Below are positions 26,638 through 34,635 of a stretch of DNA of 64,000 bases, in pieces; position 1 is the first letter of the stretch, and each line of letters begins with the position of its first letter. Where the stretch lies: NCBI GenBank assembly GCA_045541475.1, contig JAZQJI010000014.1, forward strand, positions 1 through 64,000, given 5' to 3'. A program made the position numbers and the translations under genes. The notes beneath the pieces were generated by a model that did not search any database, had not been told where the DNA came from, and saw nothing but the letters and a program-made list of their open reading frames with translations. Origin of the DNA: RGIG3077 sp045541475. Lineage in GTDB: Bacteria; Bacillota; Clostridia; Oscillospirales; Ruminococcaceae.

Positions 26638-27870
26638 TTAAAGAACCTCAATAGAATCGATGAAGGATTCCATCTGATCAAGGTTTTCGTCGCCGTAATA
26701 ACCGATTGAAACAATAACGCTGGAATCTTCCATGAAGATGCAGTACTGAATGAGAGTCATTTCGATACCGCTTACATCCATTTTTGCGGAGTACTTGATT
26801 GTATCTGCATCGCCAAGTGTGGATACGATAAATTCACCGGGAGTAAAGCTATCAGCAAGAGCACCGTATGTTTCGTCAAAGAATTCCTGATTGTAGTTGC
26901 TGGGATCATCAGCTTCAGTTGACTGAATGTTGATAGAAGCGAATGAAGATTCGTCCATAGCTTCAAAATCAATAGTATCATCGTAAGTCTGCTCGCCTGC
27001 AAAACCTTCGGGAACTACGAAAGAAACACCACCGAATTCAACTGTCTGGCCTGCTGTGTATTCAGCATCAACAAGATCATCATCGTTATCGCCGTCAGTG
27101 ATGATTTCGTCATCGCTAAAGAAATATTCATCATCGCTGCAGATTTCCATTTCAACTACAGCACCGTCTTCAAGGAGGAAATTAACCTCGTTGCCCCAGT
27201 ATTCGTCGTCCCAAATTTCAACAAAACCGTTTTCAACAGTAAATTCCATTGCAAAAGCTTCGTTGATTTCGTCAAGTGTGGAGCCGATACCAACGCCGTT
27301 TACAGTAACATCAAAATCAGTATCGTCAACTGTCCAGTAAAGGTAGTCAATGTAGCAATCAGCGTAAGCGGTTGCTTCTTCAGCACTGGGGTTGAAAATA
27401 TCAAGCTCTGTATCTGTATCGCCTGCATAGAACCAATCCCAATCATCTGCATCAAGTGTTTCGCTAGCGTCAAGACCGAAATACTCAAGGAAAGGCTCTG
27501 CCTTGATAGGCCATGTGTAATCTTCGCCATAAGCTGTTACTGTATAGTCCTCAAAAGAAGGTACGAATTCAGATTCCTCTTCGGGGTTTTCTTCAGACTC
27601 TTCTTCAGATTCTTCTTCGGACTCTTCCTCAGATTCTTCCTCGGATTCTTCTTCAGATTCCTCTTCAGACTCTTCCTTAGACTCTTCAGACTCTTCCTCA
27701 GATTCTTCTTCAGATTCATCATCGTCATCGTCGTCTTTGTCGTCCTTGTCTGATTTGTCAGAAACGCTCTTGTCGTCATCGTCTTCCTTTTCGTCTTCGC
27801 TACATGATGTCAACATGATTGAACCACAAGCAACGGAAAGGGCAAGTAAAATGCTAAGAATTTTCTTCAT
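26638..27870 (-). CDS. Lipoprotein with long acidic Glu/Ser repeat linker
   Basis: 410 residues. Signal with lipobox LTSC (Cys23), an Asp/Lys-rich stretch, then about 50 residues of SEEE/ESEE repeats (about 53-104) that hold the rest away from the membrane. Residues 105-250 (contains GVGIGSTLDEINEAF) and 270-410 (EFGGVSFVVPEGFAG, SANMD-like end) look like two small globular domains; the second resembles domains seen in other Clostridial lipoproteins. No enzyme motif. The DNA repeat is a degenerate 12-base unit. Consensus promoter upstream. Confidence 0.75.
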   Translation of the reverse strand: MKKILSILLALSVACGSIMLTSCSEDEKEDDDDKSVSDKSDKDDKDDDDDDESEEESEEESEESKEESEEESEEESEEESEEESEEESEEESEENPEEESEFVPSFEDYTVTAYGEDYTWPIKAEPFLEYFGLDASETLDADDWDWFYAGDTDTELDIFNPSAEEATAYADCYIDYLYWTVDDTDFDVTVNGVGIGSTLDEINEAFAMEFTVENGFVEIWDDEYWGNEVNFLLEDGAVVEMEICSDDEYFFSDDEIITDGDNDDDLVDAEYTAGQTVEFGGVSFVVPEGFAGEQTYDDTIDFEAMDESSFASINIQSTEADDPSNYNQEFFDETYGALADSFTPGEFIVSTLGDADTIKYSAKMDVSGIEMTLIQYCIFMEDSSVIVSIGYYGDENLDQMESFIDSIEVL

Positions 27871-27947
27871 GATAATATTTCTCCTGTTCCTTATATAATA
27901 TGAATTACCCGATACGCCGAAATTTCGATAAATCGAGTATCACTATT

Positions 27948-27976
27948 ATTATATTTTTAACTTTTGGTTTTGTCAA
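27948..27976 (-). promoter_or_regulatory. Promoter of the acidic lipoprotein gene
   Basis: Minus strand TTGACA (27971-27976), 17 bases, TATAAT (27948-27953). Confidence 0.8.
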
Positions 27977-28178
27977 TGTAATATATTACAATCTTTTGTT
28001 CAAAAAATTGTTATTTTTCGGCATAAATTGCTATTGCTGCCAAAACAGCCTCAACTATGCTGTTATGGGAGTTTGTACGTTTTTATTGCTAAGTTTGACA
28101 TTTCGCTTTTTGTATAATATTTTTTTGCATCTTTTTTTGGTGGTTTTTACAGAATTTTTTCTTTTTTTGCCTTGATGG

Positions 28179-28207
28179 TTGACATTATCCAAAAGCTGTG
28201 ATATTAT
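28179..28207 (+). promoter_or_regulatory. Promoter of the zinc-ribbon membrane protein
   Basis: TTGACA (28179-28184), 17 bases, TATTAT (28202-28207). Confidence 0.75.
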
Positions 28208-28282
28208 AAATTTGAATGTGGCGGTGTTTTTCGCTGCATGTTTAAAATTTTATTGATTAATTTATACAGGAGGCTTTTTATT

Positions 28283-28756
28283 ATGGCTTTTTGCAGCAAA
28301 TGTGGTACACAGGTAGAAGAAGGTAAGGCTTTTTGCCCTTCATGCGGCGCTCAGGTTGGCGCACCCGCTCAGCAGGCAGCTCCCGCTGAAAACAATTTCC
28401 AGGAAACAGTTCAGAATATAATGAACACACCCAACAACACAGCTCAATTCGATCAGGCAGATATTAACGATAACAAGATTATTGCTCTTTTTGCATATCT
28501 TGGTATTCTCGTGCTTATTCCGCTTTTGGCTAAGCCTGAATCAAAGTTTGCAAGATTCCATGCAAATCAGGGCTTGGTTCTTTGGATTGCAAGCATGATT
28601 CTTGGTGTAATTGCAATCATTCCGATTCTTGGTTGGATTGTAGGCGGTCTTGGTAGCATCGTTACATTGGTTCTTGGTATTCTTGGTATCGTTAACGCTG
28701 TACAGGGTCAGGCTAAGGAGCTCCCCATCATTGGTAAGTTTACAATTCTCAAGTAA
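28283..28756 (+). CDS. Zinc-ribbon plus DUF4870-like membrane protein
   Basis: 157 residues from ATG 28283 (CAGGAGG upstream). N-terminal zinc ribbon with CSKCG and CPSCG (residues 4-24), a Gln/Asn/Ala linker, then three hydrophobic helices (about 72-150) with KFARFHANQGLVLW, the signature of DUF4870-like proteins. Function unknown. Monocistronic. Confidence 0.82.
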   Translation: MAFCSKCGTQVEEGKAFCPSCGAQVGAPAQQAAPAENNFQETVQNIMNTPNNTAQFDQADINDNKIIALFAYLGILVLIPLLAKPESKFARFHANQGLVLWIASMILGVIAIIPILGWIVGGLGSIVTLVLGILGIVNAVQGQAKELPIIGKFTILK

Positions 28757-28902
28757 TTAATGCTTTTTAAAGTACATAAAGCGGTTGGATTATTCCGACC
28801 GCTTTTTTGTTTTCCAAAACCAATCTGCTATACTGTTTTTTTGTGTGATATAGGACTTGCTTTTCAGCATAAGATAAAACAAAACATAAAGGGTTGATTG
28901 TT

Positions 28903-29592
28903 TTGAAAATTAAGACTACGGTTTTATCAATATTAAGCAGACTATTAGCGTTTGCGATGCATACCGATTGTGGCAATCTGTTTCCTCAACCGCTTACAAA
29001 AGCTCAAGAAACAGAATGTTTTGAACGTATGGCTAATGGAGATGACTGCGCGCGCAATACATTGGTTGAACATAATTTGCGTTTAGTGGCGCACGTAATA
29101 AAAAAATATTATTCTTTGGGCGGCGAGCAAGACGAATTGATATCCATAGGAACAATCGGCTTGATAAAGGCGGTTACAACTTTTGATTATACCAAAGGTA
29201 CACGCTTTGCAACTTACGCAAGCAAGTGCATTGATAACGAAATATTAATGCATTTCAGATCTTTGAAAAAAACTATCGGAGATGTTTACATGGAGCAGGC
29301 GATTGATACTGACAAGGACGGTAATCAGCTTACCTTGATGGATACTCTTGCCGATGAGGATTCAGTTGTAGAAAAAATCGAACTGACATTGCGTACCGAA
29401 AAACTGTATCAATGCCTTGGTGTGTGCCTTGATAAGCGCGAGAAGGAGATAATTATTAACCGCTATGGACTTTTTGGGAAAAAAGAGCTTACTCAGCGTG
29501 AAACTGCACAGCTACTTGGTATTTCCCGTTCTTATGTTTCCCGCATTGAGAAAAAAGCATTATCAAAACTTAAAGATTCTTTTGGTGAATAA
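28903..29592 (+). CDS. sigK: Sporulation sigma factor SigK
   Basis: 229 residues with TTG 28903 (AAAGGG upstream); TTG 28894 also possible. Region 2 (about 45-115: NTLVEHNLRLVAHVIKKYY, DELISIGTIGLIKA, FATYASKCIDNEILMHFR) and region 4 HTH (TQRETAQLLGISRSYVSRIEKKAL, about 200) fit SigK/SigE-class factors. A hydrophobic N-terminal leader of about 20 residues resembles the pro-sequence removed in SigK activation. The gene is continuous: no skin-type insertion. Late mother-cell sporulation factor; spoIIR also occurs in the window. Confidence 0.88.
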   Translation: MKIKTTVLSILSRLLAFAMHTDCGNLFPQPLTKAQETECFERMANGDDCARNTLVEHNLRLVAHVIKKYYSLGGEQDELISIGTIGLIKAVTTFDYTKGTRFATYASKCIDNEILMHFRSLKKTIGDVYMEQAIDTDKDGNQLTLMDTLADEDSVVEKIELTLRTEKLYQCLGVCLDKREKEIIINRYGLFGKKELTQRETAQLLGISRSYVSRIEKKALSKLKDSFGE

Positions 29593-29631
29593 CAGAATTT
29601 GCGATGTAAAGCATACGACCTTTACAATAAA

Positions 29632-29664
29632 AATCCCCTTGAATGTGTTGCATTCAAGGGGATT
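29632..29664. terminator. Terminator between sigK and the AIM24 gene
   Basis: 14 bp stem 29632-29645 with 29651-29664, between convergent genes. Confidence 0.8.
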
Positions 29665-29676
29665 AACTGTATTATT

Positions 29677-30345
29677 TTAAGTGGACTGCGGAGAAAAAAG
29701 TGCTGAAAGCTTTGACTTGGGCATTGACTGCAGCCAAATGTGTCCGGGTCCGCTTACTCTTGTATTGAAGAAACCTTCGCCGCCGAAAAGCTTGTTGCCA
29801 ACACCTTTTACAGCTTCAATTTCAATTTTACAGGTTTCATCCATGGCAGCTATGTAGCCTGTATCAATAAGCATAGATTCGCCGGCGGCAAGCTCGTACT
29901 CAACGCAACTTCCGTCAATTTCAAGAAAAACAATTCCGTTTCCGCTGAATTTCTGCATAATAAAACCTTCGCCGCCAAAAAAGCCTACGCTTAACTTGCG
30001 CTGGAAGAAAAGGTCAAGTCTTACGTTGCTTTCGCACGCAAGAAACGCACTTTTTTGTGCAACAATGGGCTTTTCACTTACATCAACAACCAAAATTTTG
30101 CCGGGAAAGCTTGAAGCAAAAGCTATTTCGCCATCACCGCCCGTTGCTGTGTATACGTTTTGAAAAATAGATTCGCCCGATACGGCTCTTGTAAGCATTT
30201 TGCCAAAGCTGCCGCCTACATTTGTCTGCATTTTCATCTTGTCCGACATCCAGCTCATCGAACCTTTTTCACAAACAATTGATTCGCCGTTTTCCAATCG
30301 GCACAAAGCAACAGGAAGAGTGTTGCCGAGTATTTCGTAGGTCAT
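29677..30345 (-). CDS. AIM24/TIGR00266 family protein
   Basis: 222 residues. Whole length matches the AIM24 family: GESIVCEKGSMSWMSDKM near residue 19, Gly-rich GGSFGKMLTRAVSGESIF, FFGGEGFIMQKFSGNG (about 122) and NKLFGGEGFFNTRVSGPGHIWLQS near the end. Beta-rich protein of unknown biochemical function. Followed 23 bases upstream by a small membrane protein gene, likely the same operon. Confidence 0.87.
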   Translation of the reverse strand: MTYEILGNTLPVALCRLENGESIVCEKGSMSWMSDKMKMQTNVGGSFGKMLTRAVSGESIFQNVYTATGGDGEIAFASSFPGKILVVDVSEKPIVAQKSAFLACESNVRLDLFFQRKLSVGFFGGEGFIMQKFSGNGIVFLEIDGSCVEYELAAGESMLIDTGYIAAMDETCKIEIEAVKGVGNKLFGGEGFFNTRVSGPGHIWLQSMPKSKLSALFSPQST

Positions 30346-30368
30346 AATATAAAATTCCTTTCGAATAA

Positions 30369-30740
30369 TTATTCTTGCGATGAAGAGTCGTTTGCAGATT
30401 GGCTGCTGCTTGACAGTTCAACATCAATATCGCTGGATTCGCTCTCGGATATGCTTGCCTGAGATGACGTAGGACGATCATCAGGGTGCTCGTTATACCA
30501 GTTTTGCAAAAAGTTGTCGTCGCCCATGGTTTCACGCATATAAAGAAAGAATGACGCAAGAAAAATTAGAAAGATAATGAAAATTATCCACCCGAGATTA
30601 TAGTGGATTTTTTTTACCCTTTTTCGTTTCTTTCTGCCGTTTTCATCATAGTCAAGATATTTTGAACGCTTTTTTGCAGTGTTAACAGATGTTTTTGAAT
30701 TTGCGACGTTTGTGGTTTTATCGTTGTTTTGGTTTTCCAT
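30369..30740 (-). CDS. Single-pass membrane protein, unknown
   Basis: 123 residues. Basic cytoplasmic N-terminus (about 1-48, Lys/Arg-rich KRKRVKK), one membrane helix (about 49-67), and a Ser/Asp/Glu-rich outer tail. No family recognised. RBS GGAAGGGTG upstream. First gene of a probable two-gene unit with the AIM24 gene. Confidence 0.65.
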   Translation of the reverse strand: MENQNNDKTTNVANSKTSVNTAKKRSKYLDYDENGRKKRKRVKKIHYNLGWIIFIIFLIFLASFFLYMRETMGDDNFLQNWYNEHPDDRPTSSQASISESESSDIDVELSSSSQSANDSSSQE

Positions 30741-30913
30741 GTTTTCACCCTTCCAACATAATAATCATATTAATTATACTATATATGCCGAACTTTTGCA
30801 AGCTTTTTTGATTTTTATACTTATTTGGTTTGAATTAAGGTGTATTGTTTCGTTAATTAGTTTGATTTGGTAATTATATACTAAAAATATCACAAAATAT
30901 GTGTAAAAAGCAA

Positions 30914-30942
30914 TTGACAAATATAAAAAATTATAGTAATAT
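30914..30942 (+). promoter_or_regulatory. Promoter of the GH74 gene
   Basis: TTGACA (30914-30919), 17 bases, TAATAT (30937-30942), about 100 bases upstream of the start. Confidence 0.7.
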
Positions 30943-31042
30943 TGTATATGAATTAATTGCGTAATCGTATACATTAACGCAAAATTGAACGAGGGGATTG
31001 CACATTGGTATAATGATTATGATGTGCAACAAGGTGAAAAAA

Positions 31043-33583
31043 ATGAAATTAGCTAAAAGATTGCTGTCACTTGCGGCTTGTATGGCTGTTGCGGCAAGCT
31101 GTTTTGTAGGCACTTCACCCGTATCCGCCGAAACTTCATCCTCACCCGAGTGGGGAACACTGCAAATCAGCGGTGGCGGCTTTGTAAGCGGACTTGTTAC
31201 GGGAGAAACTGCTATGTACTGCCGTACCGACGTAGGCGGTGCATATCGTTATGAAAATGGTGAATGGGTACAGCTTCTCGGCTTTTTGCCTGAGGATGAC
31301 CGCGGATTTTTGTGCGTTGAAGCAATGTGTATTGATCCGAATGATGAAGATACGCTTTATCTGCTTTGCGGGTGTAACTATTTCTCCGATGCCAGAACGG
31401 TTGTGTTCAAATCAACTGACGGCGGCGAAAACTTTACAGAATATGACGTTTCCGACTATATCCGCGTGCACGGCAACGGTCAGGGCAGACAGATGGGCGA
31501 AAGAATTGCCGTTGACCCGAATAATCCTGATGTTATTTACTGTGGCGGACGTACAGGCGGTTTGATTAAATCAACCGACGGCGGCGAAACTTGGGAAATG
31601 ATTTTTGTTCCCGATGCATTCAGCAGTACTGTAAAATGGCCCGAGTGGACTGATTTTACAGTGCAGACAACTTCTGACCAAAATGGTATAACAACAGTTT
31701 ATGTAGATGAAAACTCCAAGGTTTATGTGGGCGTTTCTACAACGGGCGGTACAAATCTTTACGCATCAACAAATGGCGGCACAAGCTTTTCTGCACTTTC
31801 TTCTGAGTTGCCTACATCTATGTATATTGCAAGAATTAACCCTGATGCCGACGGCAATCTGCTGCTTGCATACCAAGGCGGCATAAGCTTTGCAGGTTCA
31901 GGCGGCGGTGCTTACAGATACAATATAACGACCGGTGAAGTTAAAAAAATCAGCCCTACGGGCAACTCTATCGGACAGATTCAGTCTCACCCCGATAATT
32001 CCGATTATCTTGTAGCAACAACCTGCGGCGTTTGGGCTACTCAAATGTGGGAAGGTTACGATGAAGCATGTTGGGGCGAATGGATGTACACCAGCCTTGA
32101 CGGCGGCGAGACATGGACGGAAATTTATCCCGGTAAAAAGGGTAATTGGTATTGGAATGAAGAAGAACAGCAGATGATGCAGGAAGACCTTTATCAGTGT
32201 TTGCAGGATGGCGGCGTTGATTGGGTACGCGGCAAGGCTATTCATTGGTCGGGCTCATTGGTGTTTGATCCTAACAACCCTGATGATGTACTCGTTACAT
32301 CAGGTAACGGTGTTTTCAAGTGGTCAAATATTCTCACAAGCGATCCTGTTGCAACTTTCCATGCAAAAGGTATTGAAGAAGTTGTAGCACTTGATTTCTG
32401 CAGCGTTGAAGGCGGTTACAACTATTCCGCAATTGGTGACTATGACGGATTTACTCATAAAGACGTTGATACTTCCGTTCAGCATTCACCCAACTTTGGT
32501 TCTTCCACTTCTATTTCATATTGCTATTCAAATCCTGATATTATGATGCGTGTGCCTGAGCATAGTAGCCAAAGCACTAATGGTCAGTACTCTACCGATG
32601 GCGGCGTTACATGGACGGAATTCCCGTCCGCTGCATATAACGGTGGTGATACCGCAATTGTTCAGCTTGCAAGCGGCAAGTACAGATTTATCTGTGGCGG
32701 CAGCGAAAGCGCAGGCTTGAAGTATTCCGATGACTACGGTGCAACATGGCAATCTTCTTCAGGTCTTACAGGTGGTAAGAGATCAATGCTTGAAGTTGAT
32801 TCTGAAAACGAACAGTATGTTTACGCGTTCTCAATGGTTAAGAGCTATTCTGGTGAAACTACTCATTATTATTTGAATGTCAGCAGCGACTACGGTGCAA
32901 CATTTACAGCAAAACAAGTTGCTGTAAACGATGGTTGCGCTGATTTCAGAAGAATTACCGTTGTTGATGGTACCGTATTCTGTCCTGTTGGTTGGTATGG
33001 ATTATATGCAACTTCTGACCATGGCGAAAGCTTTACCAAGCTTGACAGCGTGGCTTATTGCGAAACTATAAGCCGTGGTGCCGCTAAGGATTCTTCAAGC
33101 CCTGATACACTTTATATGTGGGGTTGGCTTGATAATGAAAATGTTGTTGAAGGCGTTTACGCTTCAACTGATATGGGCGAAAGCTGGCAGCGCGTTAATG
33201 ATGACGAGCATCAGTACGGCGGTCCCGGCAACGGCAACTTTGTTGTTGGCGATATGAATGAATTTGGCACTTTCTATATGAGTTCTGTTGGTGTTGGCAT
33301 TGTATATTGTAAAAATGCTTTTGGTACTAATACATCAACTGAAGATCCCGAACCGCCCGTTGAAGAAAATATTCTTTACGGCGATGTAAACGGAGATGGC
33401 AAAGTTAACGCAATGGATGCTACACTTGCTGCACGATATGCAGTTGGCTCATATACTCTTGACGCTGATGCTATTGTAAGAGCCGACGTAAATGGCGATG
33501 GTAAAGTAAACGCATTTGATGCAACGCTTATTGCAAGATATGCAATTGGTGCACTTACATCATTTCCTATTCAAAATTCATAA
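31043..33583 (+). CDS. Cellulosomal GH74 xyloglucanase with dockerin
   Basis: 846 residues from ATG 31043 (AAGGTG at 31031); the upstream in-frame start lacks RBS. Signal peptide about 1-32 (ending VSA). GH74 two-propeller catalytic domain about 38-765: YCRTDVGGAYRY near the start holds one catalytic Asp, and GDYDGFTHKD the region of the second; repeated 'STDGGETW' turns mark the propeller blades. A linker DPEPPVEE leads to a C-terminal type I dockerin with two calcium loops (DVNGDGKVNAMDATLAARYA and DVNGDGKVNAFDATLIARYA). Cuts the beta-1,4 backbone of xyloglucan, outside the cell, attached to a scaffoldin not in this window. Confidence 0.93.
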   Translation: MKLAKRLLSLAACMAVAASCFVGTSPVSAETSSSPEWGTLQISGGGFVSGLVTGETAMYCRTDVGGAYRYENGEWVQLLGFLPEDDRGFLCVEAMCIDPNDEDTLYLLCGCNYFSDARTVVFKSTDGGENFTEYDVSDYIRVHGNGQGRQMGERIAVDPNNPDVIYCGGRTGGLIKSTDGGETWEMIFVPDAFSSTVKWPEWTDFTVQTTSDQNGITTVYVDENSKVYVGVSTTGGTNLYASTNGGTSFSALSSELPTSMYIARINPDADGNLLLAYQGGISFAGSGGGAYRYNITTGEVKKISPTGNSIGQIQSHPDNSDYLVATTCGVWATQMWEGYDEACWGEWMYTSLDGGETWTEIYPGKKGNWYWNEEEQQMMQEDLYQCLQDGGVDWVRGKAIHWSGSLVFDPNNPDDVLVTSGNGVFKWSNILTSDPVATFHAKGIEEVVALDFCSVEGGYNYSAIGDYDGFTHKDVDTSVQHSPNFGSSTSISYCYSNPDIMMRVPEHSSQSTNGQYSTDGGVTWTEFPSAAYNGGDTAIVQLASGKYRFICGGSESAGLKYSDDYGATWQSSSGLTGGKRSMLEVDSENEQYVYAFSMVKSYSGETTHYYLNVSSDYGATFTAKQVAVNDGCADFRRITVVDGTVFCPVGWYGLYATSDHGESFTKLDSVAYCETISRGAAKDSSSPDTLYMWGWLDNENVVEGVYASTDMGESWQRVNDDEHQYGGPGNGNFVVGDMNEFGTFYMSSVGVGIVYCKNAFGTNTSTEDPEPPVEENILYGDVNGDGKVNAMDATLAARYAVGSYTLDADAIVRADVNGDGKVNAFDATLIARYAIGALTSFPIQNS

Positions 33584-33634
33584 TTAAATTAAAACGACAT
33601 TTGACATAAGTAATATAGTCATATAGAAGTTTAG

Positions 33635-33670
33635 AAAGCCACTTTTGATATTGGTGTCAAAAGTGGCTTT
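33635..33670 (+). terminator. Terminator of the GH74 gene
   Basis: 14 bp stem 33635-33648 with 33657-33670, 8-base loop; tail is short (TTTGTGCTT). Confidence 0.75.
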
Positions 33671-33685
33671 GTGCTTCTTGTGCGA

Positions 33686-33714
33686 TTGACTTTATGCAAA
33701 GATTTTGCTATAAT
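33686..33714 (+). promoter_or_regulatory. Promoter of the DUF5714 gene
   Basis: TTGACT (33686-33691), 17 bases, TATAAT (33709-33714). Confidence 0.75.
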
Positions 33715-33753
33715 CAACTCAACTAGAAATAAGAATTTTACGAGGTAACATAC

Positions 33754-34449
33754 ATGAACGAAGAATGCTTGATTTGCAAAGCTCCGTTGGAATACCTTAA
33801 TATCGACGAGGAAATGGAATGTGTGCTTTGCCACAAAAAACAGTATAGTAAAACGAGATGTGTCAACCGTCATTTCGTATGTGATGAATGTCACACAAGC
33901 GGAATGGACAGCATTATTGCGATTTGTCTGAATAGTAAATCTGATGATCCGATTAAGATTTTGGAAGAAATGATGAGCATGTCGTCTTGCCATATGCACG
34001 GTCCTGAGCATCATACAATGGTTGGCACGGCACTTCTAACCGCTTACAAAAACGCAGGCGGTGAAATTGATCTGTTGTCTGCGCTTGGAGAAATGCAGAA
34101 AAGAGGAAAACAAGTCCCTGGCGGTGCTTGCGGATTTTGGGGAGCATGTGGTGCTGGCATCAGTACGGGAATGTATATTTCCATCGCCTTAAAAGCGACT
34201 CCTTTGGCAAGCGAAGCTTGGGGATTATCCAACCAAATGACAGCAAGATCGTTGGATGCGATAGGCAAAAATGGCGGCCCCCGTTGTTGTAAAAGAGATT
34301 CGTATCTTGCTATCATCGAAGCTGTCAAATTCACGAGCGAAAAATTACATATAGATATGAAACTAAACTCTGTAATTTGCACTCGCTCACATTTGAACAA
34401 TCAGTGCAGGCGAGAAAAGTGCCCTTTTCACAAAAGTTATACAGAGTAA
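33754..34449 (+). CDS. DUF5714 cysteine-rich protein
   Basis: 231 residues. At least sixteen Cys: CLIC (5), CVLCHKK (about 27), CVNRHFVCDECH (about 37), SSCHMH (about 77), GGACGFWGACGAGIS (about 122), PRCCKRDS (about 171), then a C-terminal CTRSHLNNQCRREKCPFH. The first part resembles a zinc ribbon; the GGACGFWGACG centre and C-terminal Cys cluster suggest a metal or iron-sulfur site. The family is known mainly from anaerobes and methanogens, its reaction is unknown. Flanked by the GH74 and GH9 genes but with its own promoter and terminator. Confidence 0.75.
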   Translation: MNEECLICKAPLEYLNIDEEMECVLCHKKQYSKTRCVNRHFVCDECHTSGMDSIIAICLNSKSDDPIKILEEMMSMSSCHMHGPEHHTMVGTALLTAYKNAGGEIDLLSALGEMQKRGKQVPGGACGFWGACGAGISTGMYISIALKATPLASEAWGLSNQMTARSLDAIGKNGGPRCCKRDSYLAIIEAVKFTSEKLHIDMKLNSVICTRSHLNNQCRREKCPFHKSYTE

Positions 34450-34480
34450 CAAATTCCAATTTATATGTTAGGTGTTAAAT

Positions 34481-34516
34481 AACCCATGAAGAATTCTTCG
34501 TGGGTTATGCTTTTTT
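34481..34516 (+). terminator. Terminator of the DUF5714 gene
   Basis: Near-palindromic hairpin 34481-34506 (AACCCA...TGGGTT), followed by a TTTTTT run at 34511. Confidence 0.75.
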
Positions 34517-34576
34517 ATAACTATCCGCATTAGTTCAAAGGTCGTTTTTTGATGTGTATACTTGTGTATAACTAAA

Positions 34577-34604
34577 ACGCCTGTTGTTTGATTACAACAG
34601 GCGT
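34577..34604 (-). terminator. Terminator of the GH9 gene
   Basis: 11 bp stem 34577-34587 with 34594-34604; TTTTAG follows on the minus strand. Confidence 0.8.
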
Positions 34605-34635
34605 ATGTGTTTAGTTATAAAATTTTAAGCAAATC

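Larger units (their letters stand above)
27871..28282. other. Divergent intergenic region, 412 bases
   Basis: Holds the two divergent promoters (27948-27976 minus, 28179-28207 plus). A plus-strand frame at 27900-28175 is low-complexity, lacks an RBS and overlaps a promoter, so it is not called. Nothing else seen. Confidence 0.5.

Noticed and set aside
27537..27779. CRISPR-like array in the repetitive stretch
   Set aside because: It is a degenerate in-frame coding repeat (SEEE) without spacers; no CRISPR array was seen anywhere in the window.
27900..28175. 91-codon plus-strand frame between divergent genes
   Set aside because: Phe/Leu-rich product of an AT-rich spacer, overlaps a promoter, no RBS.
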